Positions 8,078-16,334 of a DNA stretch of 64,000 nucleotides are shown piece by piece. The translations under genes were made by a program, and so were the position numbers. The DNA is from Candidatus Freyarchaeota archaeon (GTDB lineage: Archaea > Asgardarchaeota > Jordiarchaeia > Jordiarchaeales > Jordiarchaeaceae): the NCBI GenBank assembly GCA_030587365.1, contig JAUQZE010000029.1:1-64000 (forward strand). The letters run 5' to 3'. The notes under the pieces are model-generated. The model ran no database searches and was not told the DNA's origin. It worked only from the letters and a program-made list of their open reading frames with translations. Numbering within the stretch: the first letter of the stretch is position 1; each line of letters begins with the position of its first letter.

Positions 8078-8407
8078 ATGGCAAGGAATATAGGAATAGA
8101 GGTTACCCCCCCAAAAAACAAATGCGATGATGAGTATTGTCCTTTCCATGGGAAAATACCAGTTCGAGGAAGGATGTTTGAGGGGGTAGTTGTCAGGGAT
8201 AAGATGCAAGACACTGTAATAGTTAGACGTGATTACCTCTGGTATGTTAGAAAGTACCATAGATATGAACGTAGACATTCCCACACTCCCGCTCATAAGC
8301 CTCCTTGTATTGATGTTAAAGTTGGAGATTTAGTGAAAGTTATGGAGTGTCGCCGAATTAGCAAAACAATTTCATTTATAGTTGTAGAGAAAAAGGAGGA
8401 GAAATAA
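8078..8407 (+). CDS. rps17: Small subunit ribosomal protein uS17
   Basis: A 109-residue OB-fold protein binding 16S rRNA. The conserved archaeal segments CPFHGKIPVRGRMFEGVVVRD and the KYHRYERRHSHTPAHKPPC region are present. The frame is open further upstream, but ATG 8078 has a GAGG site seven bases before it, so it is chosen. The stop TAA abuts the uL14 ATG, indicating translational coupling. Confidence 0.96.
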   Translation: MARNIGIEVTPPKNKCDDEYCPFHGKIPVRGRMFEGVVVRDKMQDTVIVRRDYLWYVRKYHRYERRHSHTPAHKPPCIDVKVGDLVKVMECRRISKTISFIVVEKKEEK

Positions 8408-8833
8408 ATGCCTAAAAGAGGTCGTGGAAAAGTAGGCGCATTATTCATTCCGGACCTATCTAGAGGATTGAACGTAGGCGCAAAAGTACCTTGCGCTGAT
8501 AACTCTGGCGCAAAGGTAGTAGAAATAATTGACGTAATTGGATACAAGGGGCGACTGAATAGATTAGCCTCTGCTACGGTTGGCGATATGACAGTGGTTT
8601 CGGTTAAGAAGGGAACCCCTGATATGAGGCGACAGATATTAAGAGCAATAGTTGTGAGACAAAAGAAACCATTCCGCAGGCCTAACGGTGATTGGATACA
8701 ATTCGAAGATAACGCCGCAGTAATAACTGGTCCAGATGGTCAACCTAAAGGCACAGAAATTAGAGGGCCAATCGCTAAAGAGGCTGCGGAACGCTGGTCA
8801 CGCTTGGCCGGTGTTGCAAGCATGATTGTTTAA
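8408..8833 (+). CDS. rpl14: Large subunit ribosomal protein uL14
   Basis: A 141-residue uL14 that forms part of the GTPase-factor face and an inter-subunit bridge. Matches include VPCADNSGAKVVEIIDVIGYKGR, the conserved VVRQKKPFRRPNG segment and the C-terminal GTEIRGPIAKEAAERW region. It starts immediately after the uS17 stop and its own stop overlaps the TTG start of uL24, so three genes are tightly coupled. Confidence 0.97.
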   Translation: MPKRGRGKVGALFIPDLSRGLNVGAKVPCADNSGAKVVEIIDVIGYKGRLNRLASATVGDMTVVSVKKGTPDMRRQILRAIVVRQKKPFRRPNGDWIQFEDNAAVITGPDGQPKGTEIRGPIAKEAAERWSRLAGVASMIV

Positions 8834-9230
8834 AGTTTATAGGAAGTTAAAGGCAGTGAAATCGAAAAAACCTAGAACCCAAAGAAAAAGAATCTATACC
8901 GCTCCTCTACATAAGAGGAGGAAAATTATGAGTGTAGCCTTGGCACCAGATTTGAAAGCAAAGTACAAAATAAGGTCTATGCCTATTCGTAAAGCGGACG
9001 AGGTTGTTGTTATATCTGGTTCATTTTCTGGTTTGGAAGGCAAAATAGAAAAGATTGATACAAAGAATTATCGACTACACATAGAAGGCGCCACCGTAGA
9101 AAAGGCTGATGGCAAAACGGTTTTTTATCCCATCCATCCATCCAAGGTAATGATTGGCAAACTTAAACTCGACGACAAAAGAAGAAAAGAGATTATTAGA
9201 CGAAAAACAGGAGCCGCAGAGGTCGATTAG
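8826..9230 (+). CDS. rpl24: Large subunit ribosomal protein uL24
   Basis: A 134-residue uL24, an assembly-initiating protein with a KOW motif seen as ADEVVVISGSFSGLEGKIEKID. The basic N-terminus (KSKKPRTQRKRIYTAPLHKRRK) and the end VMIGKLKLDDKRR are archaeal type. TTG 8826 overlaps the uL14 stop by eight bases. Confidence 0.95.
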   Translation: MFKVYRKLKAVKSKKPRTQRKRIYTAPLHKRRKIMSVALAPDLKAKYKIRSMPIRKADEVVVISGSFSGLEGKIEKIDTKNYRLHIEGATVEKADGKTVFYPIHPSKVMIGKLKLDDKRRKEIIRRKTGAAEVD

Positions 9231-9231
9231 T

Positions 9232-10002
9232 TTGGGTAAACACGGAGGAAGAAAACAGCAGAAAAGAATATCCGCACCAAAAATTTGGCCAATTCATAGA
9301 AAGGAAACGAAGTGGACTGTTAAACCCAGGGCAGGACCGCATAGTGCCGGAGAAAGTTTACCTCTTCTGATAATGATACGCGAAATTCTGCAGTACGGTA
9401 ATACTTCTCGTGAGGCGAAACTTGTCCTTTCAGAGGGAAACATTAAGGTTGATGGGAAAGTCAGACATGACCACAAGTTTCCTGTCGGTCTAATGGATGT
9501 GGTTGAAATTTCCAAACTAGGCAAATTTTACCGTATACTACCCGTACCGAAAAAGGGATTGAGACCTATTCCCATAGAAAGTGAAGAAGCCTCTTATAAA
9601 CTATGCCAAATAAAAAATAAGGTCACAGTAAAGGGAGGCCATCTGCAAATAAACTTACACGATGGACGCAATATACTAGTCCGAGTTGAAAATCCTAAAA
9701 CATCTCCCAAGGATTTAATCCCATATAAAACACAAGACACACTAAAACTTTCTATCCCAGATCAAGAAATAATCGGACATATTCCGTTTAAGGAGAAGAA
9801 CTTCGCCATTGTTATTGATGGCAAAAATATGGGGTTTCAGGGAAAAATAAAGGAAATAATCCCACGTTTTGGGCCCCACGCGAGCGTGGTTTCATTAGAG
9901 GCACCGGATGGTACCATTTTTGAAACCGCATTAGATTATGTATTCCCTGTGGGAGAAAACAAACCCGAAATTCAACTCGTAGAAAAAGTACTGGAGAGTT
10001 AA
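9232..10002 (+). CDS. rps4e: Small subunit ribosomal protein eS4
   Basis: A 256-residue eS4 specific to archaea and eukaryotes. The start at TTG 9232 gives GKHGGRKQQKRISAPK, the standard N-terminus, and has an AGAGGT site nine bases upstream. Domains in order are the basic N-terminal arm, an S4-like RNA-binding domain around REAKLVLSEGNIKVDGKVR, the central eS4 domain and a C-terminal KOW-like region. It begins one base after the uL24 stop; uL5 follows after four bases. Confidence 0.96.
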   Translation: MGKHGGRKQQKRISAPKIWPIHRKETKWTVKPRAGPHSAGESLPLLIMIREILQYGNTSREAKLVLSEGNIKVDGKVRHDHKFPVGLMDVVEISKLGKFYRILPVPKKGLRPIPIESEEASYKLCQIKNKVTVKGGHLQINLHDGRNILVRVENPKTSPKDLIPYKTQDTLKLSIPDQEIIGHIPFKEKNFAIVIDGKNMGFQGKIKEIIPRFGPHASVVSLEAPDGTIFETALDYVFPVGENKPEIQLVEKVLES

Positions 10003-10006
10003 TACT

Positions 10007-10582
10007 TTGAGCGAAGAGGCGATTGATAAAGAAAAATTCTTAAAACATTGGGAAGAATATCCGATGCGAAAACCACGCATCGAGAAATTAGTGGTCAATC
10101 TAGCTGTTGGTAGTAGTGGGGAAAAACTAGTCAAGGCCACTACCGTATTGGAAAGCTTAACTGGACAAAAACCAGTCCAGTGTAAATCCAAGAAAACTAT
10201 TCGTGACTGGGGAATAAGGAAAGGGGAGCCCATATCATGCAAGGTAACTCTTAGGGGGGAAAAAGCCCACGAATTCCTAAAAAGGGTTTTAGAAGTCGTT
10301 GAAATGAAGCTTGACCCCAAGTCCATAGATGAGATGGGAAACTTTGCTTTTGGAATCAGTGAACATATAGAGATTCCAGGAGTTCGGTACGATCCACAAC
10401 TAGGTATATTCGGGATGGACATCTGTGTCACTATGGAACGCCCAGGATATAGGGTTAAGAGAAGGAGAAATTTGCGTAGAAGGATTCCCCGTTCACATCA
10501 AGTAACGAAAGAAGAAACAATAACTTTCATGGAAGAAGAGTTCGGAGTATCCTTCGCAGAAGAAAAAGAGGAGAGTTATTAG
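10007..10582 (+). CDS. rpl5: Large subunit ribosomal protein uL5
   Basis: A 191-residue uL5 that binds 5S rRNA with uL18. Signature sequence includes MRKPRIEKLVVNLAVG, the TGQKPVQCKSKKTIRDWGIRKGEPI region and the C-terminal FGIFGMDI-like segment (QLGIFGMDICVTM). Archaeal uL5 extension RRRNLRRRIPRSHQVTKEE follows. TTG start four bases after eS4. Confidence 0.96.
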   Translation: MSEEAIDKEKFLKHWEEYPMRKPRIEKLVVNLAVGSSGEKLVKATTVLESLTGQKPVQCKSKKTIRDWGIRKGEPISCKVTLRGEKAHEFLKRVLEVVEMKLDPKSIDEMGNFAFGISEHIEIPGVRYDPQLGIFGMDICVTMERPGYRVKRRRNLRRRIPRSHQVTKEETITFMEEEFGVSFAEEKEESY

Positions 10583-10585
10583 ATC

Positions 10586-10732
10586 ATGTCAAAGAAAAAA
10601 CTTGGTAGAGGCAGCCGTGTATGCAAAGTCTGCGGTACCCACAGAGCAGTAATAAGGCGGTACAACTTATATATATGCAGAAGATGCTTCAGAGAAAAGG
10701 CGGAACAAATTGGCTTCAAAAAATATAATTGA
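10586..10732 (+). CDS. rps14: Small subunit ribosomal protein uS14 (zinc-binding)
   Basis: A 48-residue uS14 of the zinc form, easily missed because of its size. The zinc site is CKVC near residues 13-16 and CRRC at residues 31-34. The C-terminal FREKAEQIGFKKYN is typical of archaeal uS14. ATG 10586 begins three bases after the uL5 stop and TGA ends at 10732. uS8 follows in canonical order. Confidence 0.95.
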   Translation: MSKKKLGRGSRVCKVCGTHRAVIRRYNLYICRRCFREKAEQIGFKKYN

Positions 10733-10750
10733 ATAATAGAGGTGGAATAC

Positions 10751-11143
10751 TTGACCAGAAATGATCCAGTCGCAGGCGCCCTTTGTAGCATAAATAATAG
10801 TGAAGGCGTAGGAAAAAGAGAAGTGACTATCAACATCGCTTCCAAACTTATTGGAAACATTCTCCGAGTAATGCAAAAACAGGGATATATAGGGGAATTT
10901 GAGTACATAGACGATGGGCGTGCAGGCAAATTCCGAGTGCAACTTCTTGGAAGAATAAATAAATGTGGAGTAATAAAACCGCGATTTCCCGTAAAAAACA
11001 AAGACTTCGAAAAAATGGAATTTCAGTATCTACCCGCCCCCGACTTTGGTGTACTAATAGTTTCAACTCCATATGGAGTATTGTCACACTACGAGGCAAA
11101 AACCAGAAAAACAGGCGGTAGACTAATCGCATACGTGTATTAG
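10751..11143 (+). CDS. rps8: Small subunit ribosomal protein uS8
   Basis: A 130-residue uS8 that binds helix 21 of 16S rRNA. The N-terminal NDPVAGALCSINNSEGVGK matches the DPLANAL-type family start, and the C-terminus has the conserved STPYGVLSHYEAKTRKTGGRLIAYVY. TTG 10751 is preferred because an AGAGGTGG site lies six to eight bases upstream; a GTG three codons earlier is inside that site. This is the last plus-strand gene before the uL6 inversion. Confidence 0.96.
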   Translation: MTRNDPVAGALCSINNSEGVGKREVTINIASKLIGNILRVMQKQGYIGEFEYIDDGRAGKFRVQLLGRINKCGVIKPRFPVKNKDFEKMEFQYLPAPDFGVLIVSTPYGVLSHYEAKTRKTGGRLIAYVY

Positions 11144-11163
11144 AGAGAAAAAACAAAATAGAA

Positions 11164-11187
11164 CCCCCTTGCAGGGGCACTACTTTT
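11164..11187 (+). terminator. Terminator-like hairpin after uS8
   Basis: CCCC at 11164-11167 pairs with GGGG at 11174-11177 around a six-base loop and is followed by TTTTT at 11183-11187. It lies 20 bases past the uS8 stop, between convergent uS8 and uL6, where the usual operon has been interrupted. Archaeal termination relies mainly on the T-run, so the hairpin's role is uncertain. Confidence 0.4.
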
Positions 11188-11254
11188 TAACAGTATGGTG
11201 GGAAAATAAAAAACCTTGTTAAAAATAATAAATTCAAAAACAAATTAAATCAAT

Positions 11255-11830
11255 TCAAAGTATTTTCCACTTAAGCTTGTCCCCAACATATTTTCTGTAT
11301 GTATAAATACCGTCACTGAAAACCCTTGGATCCTTTCTCCTAATTTTGGTAGCCCGTTGGATATTAGCTGCAGTTTGTCCAACCTTTTCATTATCTACTC
11401 CTTCAAGAACAACAGTATCCCCCGCAACTCGTACATCAACTCCCGATGGTATACTCGCCTTTCTGGCGCTTCTTTCACCTAGGAAATTTTTTATGATTAG
11501 TGTGTTTTTTGCTGATTCGTATTCAACGGTTATCGGGAAGTGGGCGTAGACGATTTTCATTTCGTATCTGAACTTACGCGTTACACCATCTATCATATTT
11601 AGTACGTGGCTTTTTACTGTTCCAAGTAGTGCTAATTTCTTTTTGTCTGGATAAAGCGTGTCTAAAATAATCTTACTATCTGTCTTGGAGATTCTTATTT
11701 TCCTAGCGTGCGAAAAATCTTTGCTGAGGGATCCTAATGGTCCACTTATATCTACAACCATGTCTTTCACTTGCACTTTGACATTTGCGGGAATTTCCAC
11801 TTCCAATTTTGAATATGCTGTTTTAACCAT
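11255..11830 (-). CDS. rpl6: Large subunit ribosomal protein uL6, inverted within the operon
   Basis: A 191-residue uL6 near the factor-binding site of the large subunit. Matches include the paired internal repeat structure, VVDISGPLGSLSKDF, FRYEMKIVYAHFPI and the C-terminal signature ANIQRATKIRRKDPRVFSDG. In almost all archaea uL6 follows uS8 and precedes eL32 on the same strand. Here it sits in the right place but on the opposite strand, convergent with uS8, so it needs its own promoter from the right. Protein sequence shows no sign of decay. Confidence 0.96.
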   Translation of the reverse strand: MVKTAYSKLEVEIPANVKVQVKDMVVDISGPLGSLSKDFSHARKIRISKTDSKIILDTLYPDKKKLALLGTVKSHVLNMIDGVTRKFRYEMKIVYAHFPITVEYESAKNTLIIKNFLGERSARKASIPSGVDVRVAGDTVVLEGVDNEKVGQTAANIQRATKIRRKDPRVFSDGIYTYRKYVGDKLKWKIL

Positions 11831-12102
11831 GTTTTTCCTTCCTTAGACTTTTAAGGGAACTCATCCGTAATGATGTATCTTTTGTTAATTAAACTCTTTC
11901 TGGACTAGGCTAAACCCCTAATCAGATTTATGTAGTGATGAATATCTAGCATACAACTTTTAAATTAATATTTGTTACGGGTAGAATGGGGTAGATAAAT
12001 AAAAATTTTTTCTTATTATGCTTTTCTAGAAAATTTAAGTTTATTAGCCGATTGGCTGATGGGTTCCAATGTATTTTTTACCTGCGTTTAAGAGTTTGAG
12101 GA

Positions 12103-12696
12103 CTACTTGACTATTCTCTCGCTCCACTCTTCCGCCATTTTCATCAGCTCATTTGTTGCACTTCGATCCAGTTTGGCGCTTCCCTTACTTCTTAGTTGTT
12201 TTATTATCCTCGTTATTTCATAGAAGGCGGGATTTGAAGGGTAACGGGACTGCAGCGTGTCTCTTGCTTCTTCCAATTTGTCAGCGATCTCCGCAGCTGT
12301 TGCACTCCTTTCCAAAGCCTCAATTAACGGTGTAAATTGACTAGCGGGGCCTCTTAAACCTACTCTAGAATAGGCGGCACCGGACGAAGCAGTATCCCTC
12401 GCAGCTGGGGTTGCAAAGGCTGAAGAAGGCGCTGTAACACCTACTGGGACGGATTGGATAGTCTCTTTTAAACTGTTTAGGTCTGTTTGTAAAGAGTCTC
12501 TTAATTGTTGTGGAAGCGTGGATTGCAGGTTTTGAATGCTTTTTTGTATAGCTTGAGTGTTTGCTTGAATGTCCGAAATGCTGGCTTTAATTTCATTAAA
12601 AACAGAGGCAACAACCTTTGCGAAATCGTCCATAATACTTTTAAGCGCAGAAAGTTCTTCGTAAATTTTAGAGATATTATTTTTTTCTTCTCCCAT
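12103..12696 (-). CDS. Uncharacterised coiled-coil protein
   Basis: A 197-residue protein I do not recognise. Residues about 1-75 form long heptad-rich helices (many Ile/Leu/Val at regular spacing with Gln/Ser/Asn) that predict a coiled coil. Residues 80-120 are a low-complexity Ala/Ser/Thr/Pro-rich linker. Residues 125-197 are again helical and charged, with a regular EALERSATAAEIADKLEEAR segment. No signal peptide, membrane segment or cysteine is present. It lies directly upstream of, and on the same strand as, inverted uL6 and may be co-transcribed with it. Confidence 0.7.
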   Translation of the reverse strand: MGEEKNNISKIYEELSALKSIMDDFAKVVASVFNEIKASISDIQANTQAIQKSIQNLQSTLPQQLRDSLQTDLNSLKETIQSVPVGVTAPSSAFATPAARDTASSGAAYSRVGLRGPASQFTPLIEALERSATAAEIADKLEEARDTLQSRYPSNPAFYEITRIIKQLRSKGSAKLDRSATNELMKMAEEWSERIVK

Positions 12697-13075
12697 GCTG
12701 GGCCACCTTTAACATTTTAATCCTACTAAGTTCATCCATACGTGAAACAATTTCTCCACTTTAAATTAAAAAGATTTTTAGATATCGTCTTGAGTTGAAG
12801 AGGAATGATTAAGTTTATTTATTGCTTTTGAAGTATATATATAAATTGTATATTACCGCGATATTTGTTCAACAGTTTACATGAAATATAATCACTAATT
12901 TTAATAAAAGATTAGCATAAAACGATGCTTTACGGTTCCATATTCAGAATTCGAATGCGTAAAATTTAAGTTCAAGTAATCGCTTAGTCTGCAAAGCAAA
13001 AAGGTGAATGAATCTTACCTCGTTTTCATCTTAATGCTAATCAATTATGGTGATACTCCTAGAAGGGAAGTTACA
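12697..13075. other. Divergent intergenic region before eL32
   Basis: This 379-base AT-rich gap separates the minus-strand coiled-coil gene from plus-strand eL32 and marks one edge of the inverted segment. A long TATATATAAATTGTATATTA stretch near 12834-12855 could hold promoters for both directions. The reading frame entering eL32 from 13004 is open but has no family similarity, so I treat it as leader. No RNA gene or repeat is seen. Confidence 0.5.
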
Positions 13076-13819
13076 ATGAGCGAAAAGAGACTCTTACGAG
13101 TGCGGAAAAAAACCAAAGGAAAAAAACCAACCTTTGTGGCTTACGAGAGTTGGCGACATCGGAGAATAAAAAAGCGTTGGCGTGCACCCAAGGGAACTGA
13201 CAATATCGTAAGACACAAGAGAAAGGGTGTACCCAAATCTCCTAGCATCGGATACGGTGCTCCAAAGAGGATAAGAGGCTTACACCCCTCAGGATTTGAG
13301 GAAGTATTAGTCCACAATGTTCAGGATTTAGATAAGATTGACCCAGAGAAACAGGCCATTCGTATAGCTAGCACGGTTGGTAGACGTAAAGCTGTTGACA
13401 TTATGGATTCAGCTGAAAAGAAGACGATATGGTTGCTGAATCCAAGAGTAATTCTAGCTGAGGAGGAGGAACTTGAGGAAGGGCTAGAAGAGGGTGAAAC
13501 CCTCAAAGAAGAGGACCTGGAGGAACTAGAACTAGAAGAATTAGAGGCTGGGAAAAAGAAAAAAGGTAAAAAGAAAGTTGAAGAAATAAAGTTGACTGCA
13601 GGAGAAACCGAATTAACGGTTATTAAAAGTATGGATAAAGCAATAGTTAAGAAACTTAAAGAAGTCGGTATATTCAGCGTTGAGGATTTAGCTCAGGAAA
13701 CAGAAATTGACGAGCTATCTGAGATAATTAAAGTACCTGCGAAACAGATTAAAGAATTGGTCGATGAAGCAAAAGAAATAATCAAGAAAAAGGGTGAAGG
13801 AAAGAAAAAAGGCGAATAA
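13076..13819 (+). CDS. rpl32e: Large subunit ribosomal protein eL32 with C-terminal helix-hairpin-helix extension
   Basis: A 247-residue protein. The first 125 residues are eL32 (FVAYESWRHRRIKKRWRAPKG, GYGAPKRIRGLHPSGFEEV, ASTVGRRKAVDIMDSAEK). A Glu/Lys-rich linker of about 55 residues follows, then about 60 residues that look like helix-hairpin-helix repeats (MDKAIVKKLKEVGIFSVEDL and IIKVPAKQIKELVDEA). Such extensions occur in some archaeal eL32 proteins; the HhH part probably binds RNA or DNA non-specifically. ATG 13076 matches the canonical N-terminus. It leads the second half of the interrupted operon. Confidence 0.93.
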   Translation: MSEKRLLRVRKKTKGKKPTFVAYESWRHRRIKKRWRAPKGTDNIVRHKRKGVPKSPSIGYGAPKRIRGLHPSGFEEVLVHNVQDLDKIDPEKQAIRIASTVGRRKAVDIMDSAEKKTIWLLNPRVILAEEEELEEGLEEGETLKEEDLEELELEELEAGKKKKGKKKVEEIKLTAGETELTVIKSMDKAIVKKLKEVGIFSVEDLAQETEIDELSEIIKVPAKQIKELVDEAKEIIKKKGEGKKKGE

Positions 13820-13849
13820 AAAGGATAGAAAAAGAAGAGGGATAACAAG

Positions 13850-14302
13850 TTGAATCTTAGAGCTCAGAGAAAAATGGCGGCAAAGATTCTTAAAGTCGGA
13901 GAAAATAGGGTATGGATAGACCCTGAAAATATAGATAATGTCTCAATGGCTATTAGAAAAGAAGATATTCGAGCTTTAATTAAAAGCAAAGCAATACATG
14001 CGAAAGGCGTTGTGGGAACCAGTCGGGGAAGAACACGGAGCCTTGCAGAGAAAAAAAGGAAAGGACAGAAGCGTGGCGAGGGAAAGCGAAGAGGCGCGAA
14101 ATATTCACGTATGTCACGAAAACAGCTTTGGATACACAAAATTCGGCCGATCCGTAGAGTCTTGAGTGGATTGAGAGCAAGGAGAGCCATTACGCCAACT
14201 GTGTATAGAAAGCTTTACTTAATGGCTAAGGGTGGGGCGTTCCGAAACACAGCACATGTAAAGTCCTACATAAAAGAACAAAAATTAGCAAAAAAACGGT
14301 AA
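13850..14302 (+). CDS. rpl19e: Large subunit ribosomal protein eL19
   Basis: A 150-residue eL19, a highly basic protein that forms an inter-subunit bridge. The N-terminus LRAQRKMAAKILKVGENRVWID and the signature KGVVGTSRGRTR with the GEGKRRGAKYSRM region are diagnostic. TTG 13850 is used. It directly follows eL32 as in other archaea; the 161 bases after it contain only AT-rich sequence with a TATA-like stretch before uL18. Confidence 0.96.
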   Translation: MNLRAQRKMAAKILKVGENRVWIDPENIDNVSMAIRKEDIRALIKSKAIHAKGVVGTSRGRTRSLAEKKRKGQKRGEGKRRGAKYSRMSRKQLWIHKIRPIRRVLSGLRARRAITPTVYRKLYLMAKGGAFRNTAHVKSYIKEQKLAKKR

Positions 14303-14463
14303 ATTTTAAGAAATTAATAGTGCCCTAGTCTAAAACCGGTACGGGAAAACACAATTTTGGTAGAAATCTTTTAAACGATAAATGTTGTTGATTATTTCAC
14401 AATTCCATACCAAACCAAATAATTTGTTAAAATGTATTTAATCTTTCGTTAGAGGTCTTGACG

Positions 14464-15063
14464 ATGCCCAAAAATCCAAGATACAGAGTTCCAGTAAGAA
14501 GGAGACGGGAACAAAAAACAGATTACTATTTGAGAAGAAAACTATTAGTTTCAAGACTACCTAGGTTAGTTGTGAGAAGGAACATAAATACCATTTCAGC
14601 ACAAATAATCGAATCCATACCTGAGGGTGACAAAGTTTTAGTTACAGCGCATTCAAATGAGCTTAGAAAAAACTATGGATGGAAAGGACACTGCGGGAAC
14701 GTTCCTGCAGCTTATCTCACAGGCCTTCTTATTGGCCTAAAGGCACAAAAGAAAAAAATTAAAAAAACCATATTGGATATCGGATTACAACCATCTATTA
14801 AAAATAACAGCTTATTTGCGGTTCTCAAGGGCGCTCTGGATGGTAAGCTTGAAATTCCACACGGGGAGAATATACTCCCTGATGATTCACGCATACGCGG
14901 TGAACACATAGCAGAATACGCTAAGATACTATCTGAAAAATCTGAACTATATACTAGACAATTTTCGAAACAGTTAAAACGTGGAGTTAAACCAGAAAAT
15001 CTCCCCAAACATTTCGACACGGTAAAAAACGCAATTCTCGAAAGTTTTGGAGGCAAAAAATAA
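14464..15063 (+). CDS. rpl18: Large subunit ribosomal protein uL18
   Basis: A 199-residue uL18 that binds 5S rRNA with uL5. The archaeal N-terminus PKNPRYRVPVRRRREQKTDY is followed by RLVVRRNINTISAQII and the GWKGHCGNVPAAYLTGLL region. ATG 14464 has GAGGTC six bases upstream and is preferred to TTG two codons earlier. The stop abuts uS5. Confidence 0.96.
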   Translation: MPKNPRYRVPVRRRREQKTDYYLRRKLLVSRLPRLVVRRNINTISAQIIESIPEGDKVLVTAHSNELRKNYGWKGHCGNVPAAYLTGLLIGLKAQKKKIKKTILDIGLQPSIKNNSLFAVLKGALDGKLEIPHGENILPDDSRIRGEHIAEYAKILSEKSELYTRQFSKQLKRGVKPENLPKHFDTVKNAILESFGGKK

Positions 15064-15696
15064 ATGTCTCAAACCGAAATCGCAGAGGAATGGAGTCCAA
15101 GAACAAGGGTCGGCTTAATGGTTAAAGAAGGATTAATCACAAGCATAGAGGAAATTTTCCAGCAAAGCCTACGTATCATGGAACCCCAAATAATAGACAT
15201 CCTTCTCCCCGGGTTGGAAGAAGAAGTGATAGATATCAACCTAGTCCAAAAGCAAACAGATGCAGGAGAAAAAAACCGATTTAAAGCTACTGTGGCCGTT
15301 GGTAATAACAACGGATATCTAGGACTAAGCGAGGCAAAAGCTGCAGAAATAGGCCCCGCAATAAGAAAAGCAATAATAAACGCTAAAATGAATATAATAC
15401 CCGCCCGCAGAGGATGTGGAAGCTGGGAATGTGGATGTGGTGATCCTCACTCTCTACCCTTCAAAGTAACTGGCAAATCTGGGAGCGTGGAACTTAAACT
15501 TATCCCCGCACCCCGAGGAGTTGGGCTCGTTGCATCAGATGTTGCAAGAATAATTTTGAGATTAGCCGGCATTACCGACGTTTGGTCATGGTCACGAGGA
15601 CATACTAAAACTACAGTAAACTTTGCGTATGCCACCTTTGACGCTCTCAGAAAAACATATGAGATCATGCATCCAAAAGACTGGGTAAGGAGCTGA
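15064..15696 (+). CDS. rps5: Small subunit ribosomal protein uS5
   Basis: A 210-residue uS5, important for decoding accuracy and mRNA unwinding. The double-stranded RNA-binding-like domain includes RFKATVAVGNNNGYLGLSEAK, followed by the archaeal RRGCGSWECGCGDPHSLPF segment and the C-terminal PAPRGVGLVASDVARIIL. ATG directly follows the uL18 stop, so translation is coupled. Confidence 0.97.
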   Translation: MSQTEIAEEWSPRTRVGLMVKEGLITSIEEIFQQSLRIMEPQIIDILLPGLEEEVIDINLVQKQTDAGEKNRFKATVAVGNNNGYLGLSEAKAAEIGPAIRKAIINAKMNIIPARRGCGSWECGCGDPHSLPFKVTGKSGSVELKLIPAPRGVGLVASDVARIILRLAGITDVWSWSRGHTKTTVNFAYATFDALRKTYEIMHPKDWVRS

Positions 15697-15701
15697 GGTC
15701 A

Positions 15702-16181
15702 ATGGAATCAAACAAACTTTTGGCAATAATAAGACTTCGAGGAATTGTTAATATCAGAAGTGAAATAAATGACACCCTAAAAATGCTAAAACTATACCAT
15801 ATAAACCATGCTACATTAATAAATAACTCGCCGAGCTATCTTGGAATGCTACAGAAAGCTAAGGATTACATTACTTGGGGAGAGATAGACGCCGAAACCT
15901 TGGGTCTACTCTTAAGTAAAAGAGGGCGGCTCATAGGTAACAAGAGACTAAGCGATCAATACATCAAAGAAAATGTAAAATTCAAAACTATAGACGAATT
16001 CGCAAAAGCAGTTTATAAAAACCAGGCTAAATTAAGCGATTTACCTTCCCTCAAACCTATTTTTAGACTTCGCCCTCCGAAAGGGGGATTTCATAGAACC
16101 ATAAAAAAATCAGTCCATGCAAATGGAGAACTCGGACACCGTGGAGAAAAGATTAATGCCCTCCTAAAGAAAATGATTTAA
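15702..16181 (+). CDS. rpl30: Large subunit ribosomal protein uL30
   Basis: A 159-residue uL30 of the longer archaeal/eukaryotic kind. The N-terminal LLAIIRLRGIVNIRSEINDTL is the RNA-binding signature, followed by LKLYHINHATLINNSPSYLGML and the C-terminal LRPPKGGFHRTIKKS extension. It starts five bases after uS5. uL15 normally follows directly, but here Hsp20 intervenes. Confidence 0.96.
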   Translation: MESNKLLAIIRLRGIVNIRSEINDTLKMLKLYHINHATLINNSPSYLGMLQKAKDYITWGEIDAETLGLLLSKRGRLIGNKRLSDQYIKENVKFKTIDEFAKAVYKNQAKLSDLPSLKPIFRLRPPKGGFHRTIKKSVHANGELGHRGEKINALLKKMI

Positions 16182-16334
16182 AATAATACTTTTTCTCAAA
16201 TAAATCACTTTAAGAATTTAAATTTAAATATAAATAGAAATAATAAAGAATCACTCGCTTTCTATGATCTCACCACCGCTTTCGATACATTATTATATCA
16301 CGGTGATGAACACGTTAATTAGGAGGCTTTATTT

